From NCBI GenBank assembly GCA_023935145.1, contig CM043697.1, forward strand, positions 49,970,001 through 50,034,000: a stretch of 64,000 nt of DNA. Direction: 5' to 3'. The number at the start of each line of letters is the position of its first letter. Within the stretch, counting starts at the first letter, position 1. Shown here one piece after another: positions 57,611 through 64,000 of the stretch. The DNA is from Bretschneidera sinensis (taxonomy: Eukaryota; Streptophyta; Magnoliopsida; Brassicales; Akaniaceae). Made by a program: the position numbers and the translations under genes. The notes beneath the pieces are model-generated. The model was not told where the DNA came from. It did not search any database and saw only the letters and a program-made list of their open reading frames with translations.

Positions 57611-58441
57611 TCAATCGACTCCAATCCTAAGAAGTCCAAGGCAATGATTGAACTTTCTTAGAGGTAGAACTTTAGTACTTAAATATGCAGGATTTTCTTT
57701 CGTTGCGACTTTGTCCACATGAATGCATCCTTTCGTAACATTTTCCTGAATGAAATGATACTGAACATCCATATGCTTAATCCTTTCATAGAACATCGGA
57801 TTCTTACACAAGTGCAATGCACTTTGGCTATCCGAATACACCACCACCTGCTCTTTCAGGACCTTCAACTCTTCCAACAACCCTTTGCACAACATAGCCT
57901 CTTTGATGGCTTCCATTGCCGCTATGTACTTAGCCTCGGTTGTTGAGAGTGCTACCACCAGCTACAACTGAGCCTTCCAACTTATACAGCATCCATCTAA
58001 GTTGAAAAAGTATGAGGCAATCGATCTTCTTTTATCCCGGCCTGCTCTATAGTTCGAATCTGCATAACCTTCAAGACAGATAGACTTACCCCTCTTCTCG
58101 TAAACAAGCCCCACATCTGGGCTTCCCTTCAAGTACCTCAGCAACCACTTCATCCCAAGCAAATGCTCCTTTTCGGGATTACTCATAAGCCTGCTGAGAA
58201 TACTCAAAGCATGAAAAATGTCGGGTCTAATGCTTACCATCATGAACATGACTGATCCAACCGAACTAGAGTAAGGGACCTTTTCCATTTCCTTCTTCTC
58301 CTCATTCGATCTCCGACATTGATCGCTGGAGAACTCGAAATGACCAGCAAGAGGAACCTTCATTGGTTTGCTATCTTCCATAGAAAACTTAGATATCATC
58401 TTTTCTATATAGGAAGTCTAAGAAATCTTCAATCTGTTTCA
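57611..58441 (-). pseudogene. copia H RNase H and RT C-terminal part
   Basis: RNase H motifs VALSTTEAKY, VYSDSQSALHL and RIKHMDVQYHF, preceded by the RT-RNase H connection (KVPYSSSVGSVMFMM, RPDIFHALSILSR, HLLGMKWLLRYLKG, GYADSNYRAGRD). Stops lie at 57962-57964, where relatives have Gln, at 58418-58420 and at 58439-58441. All pieces share one frame. The final stop is at 57611-57613. Confidence 0.86.
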
Positions 58442-58842
58442 GTCCATTTCTCGGATTATACTCATCCCAAAGATCTTCTGTGTGTGGCCAAGATCCTTCA
58501 TCTCAAACTCCGAACTGAGTTGAGACTTCAACTTTTTTATCATCTCCCTGCTGTTCCCAACCAACTGCATATCATCGACATAGATGAGACTAATCACTAT
58601 TTTCTCCACCTTGTGACCTTTGTAGTACAAGTATGAATCATAGTAGCTCCTCATGAAACCCAAACTAGTCATGAAGGAATCAAACCTCTTATTCCATTGC
58701 CGAGGTGATTGCTTTAGGCCATAGAGAGATTTCTTCAATTTGCACACCAAATCTCCCTGCCTTCCTTCCTCACAGCCTTCGAGTTGCCTCATGTAGATGG
58801 TTTCATCAATCTCTCCATGTAAGAACGCTGCTGATAACTCTG
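58442..58842 (-). pseudogene. copia H reverse transcriptase, N-terminus cut
   Basis: Shows AAFLHGEIDETIYM, KLKKSLYGLKQSPRQWNKRF and the catalytic LIYVDDMQLVG, then FEMKDLG. The upstream part is removed where the LTR of Athila G begins at 58843, so the rest of H should lie beyond the far LTR of G, outside the window. The catalytic aspartates are intact. Confidence 0.86.
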
Positions 58843-60595
58843 TGATAAGAGCCATAAAATTCATTATAATTGTACTTATTTGTTAGCACTTTAGGGTTGA
58901 TTTAGGTCTTAATTGCATTTTTATTCATTAACAACTCTAAAGTGGTATTTTTGGAGCATTAACTTATTTCGGTGCATTTTTCAGGTATCTTGATCTAAAA
59001 GAGATGGAATAGCTATCATCATTTTAAACACGAAGCTCCATTGAAAACTCAAGAAAAAGAATGGTCGTTGAAGAGCCAAGATGAAGAGAAACTAAGAAAA
59101 GAGTTTTCATTAAGTTGTTGGAGTTGCCATACGAATCAATCATCTTTACAAATTAAACTGTATTGATGTAGGAAGAGCCAGGAAGTGTGCCATATATTCT
59201 CAGAAAGATCTAGAAGTCTACTTTCTGGAGGATTTTACGGTTCATTAAAATCATTTTTCTAGAGAAAGTTATGGCAATTTTAGTGGACAGAGGTCATACC
59301 TCCTGGTTCAGCATCAGCCGCACCTCACAGCACCAAAATGCACAGAGAGGACAGAAACTCAGGGCTGCAGCACCAGGATGTTGGTGCTGCAGCGCTGGTA
59401 GCTTACACAAAGAAGGATTTGGACAGAAATTTGGCGCTGTAGCGCCAGAAAGTTGGAGCTGCAGCGCCAGAATTAGGGTTTCTTTATGTCTTGGCGCTGC
59501 AGCGCTGGGATGTTGGCGCTGCAGCGCTGGGATGTTGGCGCTGCAGCGCCAACCCGCGAATTTTGAATGTTATAAATTGAAACCCTAGCTGAACAAGAAG
59601 GGAATCTGGAAAAGAGGCGGAAAAGAGAAGAAAGAAAACAGAATTTGGAGGAGAGGAGACACGAAAGGAGGCTTGGAGACACTCCGGGAGGCTACGCATC
59701 AAGCTTTTAATCATTCTTCTTCGGTTTTGTATTCTTTTATTCTATCTATGTTGATGTTTTATAATATGAACATGGGTTGTTTGAACATGATTATGGAGTA
59801 GATATTTTTGTGTTAAGGATAGATGGATCCTAAACCTTTATCTTGAGTTGTTGTTTGGACAAGTGGAATTTAATGTGTTTTTCAAAGAGTGTGTTTTATT
59901 GTTCTTAATGCTTTTTATTATTTTGATTCCTTCTTTGGGCATGGTGATGTGTCGAATAGAGAAGCCATGTTATTATGAATGGTTGAACTAATAAATATGA
60001 TATTGGATTTTTATGTATGCAAAGGCCAGGGTAAAACACGCCATGAATGGAATAGGAGTAACCGAATAGGGATTCTAGGAAGTTCATGTGGTCCGTTTAA
60101 ATCGTAACCGAATAGGGAGATTTAACTGAAAGGAATCCAAAAACACTTAATGCTTCTCAATTTAAGTTAATCTAGAATAGACCTAGAATACGGATATTCG
60201 AAGTTAATGATTCTTGAGATTGTGGTTAGACCCGGAATATGGATAACCAATTTATTGGGGATTCTACCATCTTGGAAAACATATTAAACGAAACTTATCC
60301 ATTCGAAACTCTTGTCAATTATGGTTTAGGTGAAGTCGAGTCCTTAGCACGTTAGTTCATAAGAGTTTTCATTCCAAAATTTGCTAATCTTCCATTATTT
60401 ACTATTGCATTCTGTTTTTCCTTAGTTAATTGTTAGTAAATCTTTCCCCTACAATTATTCGTTTGCTCAAATAACAGTAAAAGTTAAGTCATAATTTTTT
60501 TAGTATTTGATCAGTCCTCGTTGGGAACGATATTCACTCATCATTTTATTACTTGAACGATTAGTGCACTTGCTAGTGTCAATTTCATCGCATCA
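58843..60595 (+). repeat. 5' LTR of Athila G
   Basis: 1753 bases, TGATAAGAGCC...ATCGCATCA. TATAAATT lies at 59570-59577. The first 160 bases resemble the LTR of F (CCATAAAAT, TTGTTAGCA, TTTATTCATTAACAACTC-like words). The end is fixed by the primer site. Confidence 0.82.
59362..59551 (+). promoter_or_regulatory. GCTGCAGCGC palindrome array in the U3 of G
   Basis: Seven copies of a GGCGCTGCAGCGC(C/T)-like word in 190 bases. One is the perfect 14-base palindrome GGCGCTGCAGCGCC near 59538-59551; the others are GGTGCTGCAGCGCT, GGCGCTGTAGCGCC, GGAGCTGCAGCGCC and similar. It ends about 20 bases before the TATA-like sequence. Confidence 0.65.
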
Positions 60596-60601
60596 AGTTT
60601 T

Positions 60602-60619
60602 TGGCGTCGTTCCCGGGGA
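60602..60619 (+). other. primer binding site of Athila G
   Basis: TGGCGTCGTTCCCGGGGA, six bases after the LTR end. A tRNA-Asp-type site with two differences from the usual form. Confidence 0.82.
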
Positions 60620-60722
60620 CTGAAATAAACTATTATGTTTATTGTGATTCAACTTGTTAATTTCAGAGTTTTTTTTTAATTTGGTTTTTAAGTCTATTTT
60701 GCAGGGTTTTCATTTCTAGTGC

Positions 60723-61838
60723 ATGACACGTACTAGTGGGAGAATACTTGTGGAATTAAATCCAGAGATTGAGCGCACGTTTCACTCTTTGAGAAGAGCA
60801 GCACCAGTAACAATTAATACAATGGCAGAAGGAAACAATGCAGAGGTGCAACGTGCACTGTGGGATTATGCCATGCCAAAGATGGATGGTGTTGAATCCA
60901 GCATTCGGCGACCACCTATACAAGAGAACAATTTTGAAATTAAGCCCGCCATCATCCAGATGATTCAGCATTCAGTACAATTTGGGGGCTTATCGCAAGA
61001 AGATCCGAATGTTCACTTGGCGAATTTCCTGGAAATTTGTGACACATTCAAGCATAACGGAGTATCGGAGGATGAAATTCGTTTAAGGCTTTTCCCATTT
61101 TCATTAAGGGATAAAGCAAAAAGCTGGTTGACTTCTTTGCCTGCCGGATCCATAACAACATGGGCAGAATTGGCACATAAGTTTTTAGGGAAGTACTTCC
61201 CTCCTGCAAAAACTGCAAAGTTACGTAATGAAATTACTATGTTTTTGCAGATTGATCGAGAGTCACTCTATGAGGCATGGGAGCGCTTTAAAGACCTGTT
61301 GAGAAGATGTCCTCATCATGAGTTGCCCACTTGGATGCAGGTACAAACTTTTTATAATGGTTTAACTAGTGCAACCCGAAATATGATTGATGCAGCTGGA
61401 GGTGGCACGATCATGAGAAAAACTCCAGAAAAGGCTCTTGAATTGCTAGAAGAGATGGCCATAAATTCTTATCAATGGCCAGTTGAAAGGCTACCTGTTA
61501 ATAGAGCTTCAGGATTGCACAATATAGATGTTGTTACAGCTTTAACAGCACAAATGAAGGTTCTCACCAAGAAGATTGATGGACTTAATCCCAACTCACA
61601 TACAATATGTGAATTGTGTGGTGGTAGTGGCCATCACAGCAGTAGCTGTCAAGGTAATCAGTTTGCATATAATTCATCTGCTGAACAAGCTAATTTTGTT
61701 TCAAATTTTCACAGGTAGAACAATCCATACAGCAACACATATAATCCGGGATGGAGGAATCATTCAAACTTCTCGTGGAATCAAAGCAATGCAAAGCAAC
61801 CTCATCCTGAATACACTCCTCAAGAAAAGAAGTCCAAC
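60723..61838 (+). pseudogene. Athila G gag
   Basis: ATG at 60723 begins MTRTSGRILVEL. Capsid motifs: IIQMIQHSVQFGGLSQEDPN, LRLFPFSLRDKAKSWLTSL, LAHKFLGKYFPPAKTAKLRN, YEAWERFKDLLRRCPHHELP, DAAGGGTIMRK. The zinc knuckle CELCGGSGHHSSSC is intact. A single in-frame TAG at 61716-61718, before NNPYSNTYNPGW, is the only break; relatives carry Gln in this area, so a CAG-to-TAG change is likely. The same frame continues without shift into the protease frame. Confidence 0.9.
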
Positions 61839-63356
61839 TTGGAGGATATGATGGCCAAATTTTTAAGTACAGCAGAAACAAGATTCCAAAATCAAGAAGC
61901 ATCCATAAAAAATCTGGAAGTTCAAATCGGTCAACTAGCAAACATAATTTCTGGACGTGCACAAGGTTCCCTCCCGAGCAACACAGAAAAGAATCCTAAG
62001 GAGGATGTCATGGCCATAACACTAAGAAGCGGTACACAATTGGAAGAGCCACAACCTAAAGAAATCACTCATCAAGAAGGGGAGAAAGAAGAGACCACGC
62101 AAGAAGAACATGTTTCAGAAAAGAAGTCTACTGGTAAAGGTTTGATCGATTCTAACTCTGAAACTAAATATATGCCACCTCTTCCCTATCCTCATAAATT
62201 TATGAAAGAAAAATTAGATAAGCAATTTTCAAAATTTTTAGAGATTTTCAAGAAATTGCATATTAACATTCCGTTTGCAGAGGCTCTATCACAAATGCCT
62301 AGTTGCACTAAATTTTTGAAGAAAATTTTGTCTAATAAACGAAAGCTTGAGGAACATGGAAAGGTGATGTTAACTGAAGAGTGCAGTGCCATACTGCAAA
62401 ACAAGCTACCTCCAAAATTGGAAGATCCAGGGAGTTTTACTATACCTTGTACTTTAGGAAATTCATTTTTTGATAAAGCTTTATATGACCTTGGTGCAAG
62501 TATCAATCTTATGCCTCTTTCAATTTTCAGGAAACTTGGATTAGAAGAAATCAAAACAACAACAGTGTCATTGCAATTAGCTGATCGATCTATTAAGAGA
62601 CCACGGGGAATTATAGAAGATGTACTGGTAAAGGTCGATAAATTTATATTCCCTGTAGACTTCATTGTTCTCGACATGGAAGAGAATCGTGAGGTACCTC
62701 TTATACTTGGACGTCCATTCCTTGCTACAGTGAGAGCCCTAATTGATGTACAACAAGGGAAATTGATTTTGAGAGTCAATGATGAGCAAGTAGTTTTTGA
62801 TATGTATAAAATTATGAAATACCCTTCTGGCTTATCTACTTCTTCTTGTTTTCATGTGGATATTGTTGATAACCAATTTGAGGAGTTTCAGGAGAAAACA
62901 TTAAATGAAGATACTTTGGAGAGATGTATCATGGAAACGGGAACTAATACCACTGAAAAACTCATCATCGAAGAAGAAGCAAGGAACTTGGAGTCTGAAA
63001 TGGGAAAAGAAGTGCCAGAAGAACAAATAATAATAACTGAATTGAAAACTTTACTTGCTCATTTAAAATATGCTTATTTAGAGAAAAATATTTTCCCTGT
63101 GATAATATTTTCTTCGTTGACAGGTAAAATGGAAGAACGGTTGCTGGAAATCCTAAGAAGGCACATATTTTCGGGAAAGCTGAAATCCCGGTGGACCGGA
63201 TCGTATACCATGATAAATGTCTCACCTTTCAGTGTCGTTAAGGTTCGACATGAGAAAAACAAGAAGACATTCAAGATTAACGGGCACATATTGAAGCACT
63301 ACATTACGGGGACTTTTGACCCTAAATCGTCCACCACCGTTCTCCAAGAGCCATAA
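61839..63356 (+). CDS. Athila G gag end and protease fused to integrase tail
   Basis: 505 codons, open. It contains a coiled-coil segment (IKNLEVQIGQLANIISG), a Glu/Lys-rich linker, the protease with active site LYDLGASIN (Asp at 62487-62489), RSIKRPRGIIEDVL and PLILGRPFLATVRAL, then the RT-linker start LLAHLKYAYLEKN. At about 63162 the sequence jumps from LLEILRRH to FSGKLKSRWTG, the integrase C-terminal domain, and continues to KINGHILKHY and the stop. RT, RNase H and most of integrase are missing, yet the frame is kept. It is joined to gag apart from one TAG. Real expression would need readthrough or an internal start. Confidence 0.85.
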   Translation: MEDMMAKFLSTAETRFQNQEASIKNLEVQIGQLANIISGRAQGSLPSNTEKNPKEDVMAITLRSGTQLEEPQPKEITHQEGEKEETTQEEHVSEKKSTGKGLIDSNSETKYMPPLPYPHKFMKEKLDKQFSKFLEIFKKLHINIPFAEALSQMPSCTKFLKKILSNKRKLEEHGKVMLTEECSAILQNKLPPKLEDPGSFTIPCTLGNSFFDKALYDLGASINLMPLSIFRKLGLEEIKTTTVSLQLADRSIKRPRGIIEDVLVKVDKFIFPVDFIVLDMEENREVPLILGRPFLATVRALIDVQQGKLILRVNDEQVVFDMYKIMKYPSGLSTSSCFHVDIVDNQFEEFQEKTLNEDTLERCIMETGTNTTEKLIIEEEARNLESEMGKEVPEEQIIITELKTLLAHLKYAYLEKNIFPVIIFSSLTGKMEERLLEILRRHIFSGKLKSRWTGSYTMINVSPFSVVKVRHEKNKKTFKINGHILKHYITGTFDPKSSTTVLQEP

Positions 63357-64000
63357 AATAGAAAGTCAAGCTAAAGATTATAAATTAGAACTACCATTTT
63401 GGGTCTTACTTTTTAATTTTTTTTTTCTTGCTTTTTGAAATTATTTGTGGTGTTTCAATTTTTTTTTGTTGCTTAATTTATTTGTTATTTCAATTTTCAT
63501 GCCCTTACGATGTGTATTTTTGATTTATTTTTCAGCTCTACGTGGAGCCATAACAGAAATTCAATGCTACAGCGCCAGAAAATTGGAGCTGCAGCGCCAA
63601 GGCCTTCAATTTCACGCATCAGCCCAGAAATCCAGCGCTGCAGCCTCACAAACTCAGCGCTATAGCACCAGGACCTGATCGTTCAAAACCAATAATCCAG
63701 ACAGGCCGCAAGCTGACATTTAAATGCACAGCCCTTCCATAGTTAGGGCACTCTAAAATTTAATTCCCAGCTGCTCTCCCTCTCCACTACCACCATATCC
63801 CGATCATAGCAGTAATCATAAGGATGAGGACATTGACAAAGACGATTGATTCGACCTCCAACTAATCAGGGGAGTTCCTTTCTCTTGCTTTATATTTCAA
63901 ATTCTATACATTGCGGACAATGTATTATTTAAGTTTGGGGGTGGGAACTTTATCTGAATGTGTGCACTGCTTATGTTTCTAGTTATTTTCCTATTTGTGT
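63357..64000 (+). other. 3' untranslated region of Athila G (partial)
   Basis: No gene. At 63566-63668 there is a second set of GCTGCAGCGCC-like words (four, partly degenerate) like those in the LTR. The stem-loop and polypurine-like word follow at 63906-63943. The final tract and 3' LTR lie outside the window. Confidence 0.65.
63906..63925 (+). other. conserved Athila 3'-UTR stem-loop, copy G
   Basis: ATACATTG-CGGA-CAATGTAT, a perfect 8-base stem. Compared with D, the second pair is T-A instead of C-G, a compensatory change. AAGTTTGGGGGTG follows at 63931-63943. Confidence 0.6.

Larger units (their letters stand above)
50637..58842 (-). mobile_element. Ty1/copia element H, interrupted and 5' cut
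   Basis: Minus-strand copia element. The 3' LTR is in two pieces, 50637-51357 and 57422-57529, split by Athila F. The RNase H and RT parts lie at 57611-58842 and are cut in RT by the LTR of Athila G. All pol pieces share one frame with three internal stops. The left LTR edge (near 50617-50637) is approximate. Confidence 0.78.
58843..64000 (+). mobile_element. Athila G, non-autonomous, runs off the window
   Basis: 5' LTR 58843-60595, primer site 60602-60619, one long gag-protease frame fused to the integrase tail, and a 3' UTR up to the window edge. RT, RNase H and the integrase zinc and core domains are deleted. The single stop codon and intact zinc knuckle and protease motifs suggest this is one of the youngest elements here. 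Inserted in the RT of copia H. The 3' LTR is not in the window. Confidence 0.86.

Noticed and set aside
59362..59551. Regular short palindromic repeats resembling a CRISPR array
   Set aside because: Plant nuclear DNA, units are imperfect with irregular spacing, there are no cas genes, and the block sits in a retrotransposon promoter.

Overview
This window is nuclear DNA of a flowering plant, probably a eudicot. The evidence is one complete spliced gene of the vicilin seed-storage family with seed-type promoter boxes, remnants of two other plant gene families, and a dense pile of plant LTR retrotransposons (Ty1/copia and the Athila branch of Ty3/gypsy). I see no bacterial-style operons, rRNA, tRNA or CRISPR. 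The species cannot be named from the sequence alone.

Layout. 1-2600: AT-rich DNA with a possible LTR remnant ending at a tRNA-Met primer site (425) and a decayed exon of a START/lachrymatory-factor-synthase-like gene (1066-1257). 2658-4814 (minus): an intact six-exon vicilin-like gene with TATA, RY, ABRE and G-box elements upstream; this is the only host gene that looks functional. 6131-11322 (minus): a full-length copia element, one reading frame broken only by nine stop codons. 11323-16760: intergenic DNA holding two inverted-repeat elements and a piece of a TOM1-like (TOL) GAT domain. From 16.8 kb to the end almost everything is retrotransposon: an old Athila 3' end (Z, to 18528, minus); complete Athila A (18529-28072, minus); Athila C (28510-37313, minus), joined at its 3' side to an A-type 3' UTR and split by a 1966-bp solo LTR with perfect CTATC target duplications; a chromovirus pol fragment (37330-38159, plus); Athila E (38160-50616, plus) split by truncated Athila D (43415-46881); a copia element H (about 50637-58842, minus) split by the gag-only Athila F (51358-57421, plus) and cut by Athila G (58843 to beyond the window, plus).

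How the parts relate. The insertions form a nested stratigraphy: F is younger than H, G younger than H, D younger than E, E younger than the chromovirus fragment, and the solo LTR younger than C. F and G lack pol or most of it but keep gag, intact zinc knuckles and near-open frames, so they look like non-autonomous elements mobilised by enzymes of relatives such as A or E.

Most interesting signals. (1) The Athila 3' regions share ordered non-coding modules despite divergent sequence, including a short stem-loop with a GGGA/CGGA/AGGA-type loop followed by a polypurine-like AAGTTTGGGGGT. Six copies are present, with compensatory base changes in the stem. (2) LTRs here carry a family-specific block of short repeats just upstream of the TATA box, often GC-rich perfect palindromes (GCACCGCGGTGC, GGCGCTGCAGCGCC, GCTCGAGC), and its copy number differs between LTRs of one family or one element. 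(3) Element G carries an in-frame deletion that joins gag-protease to the integrase tail. (4) Several elements decayed mainly through in-frame stops with little or no frame loss.
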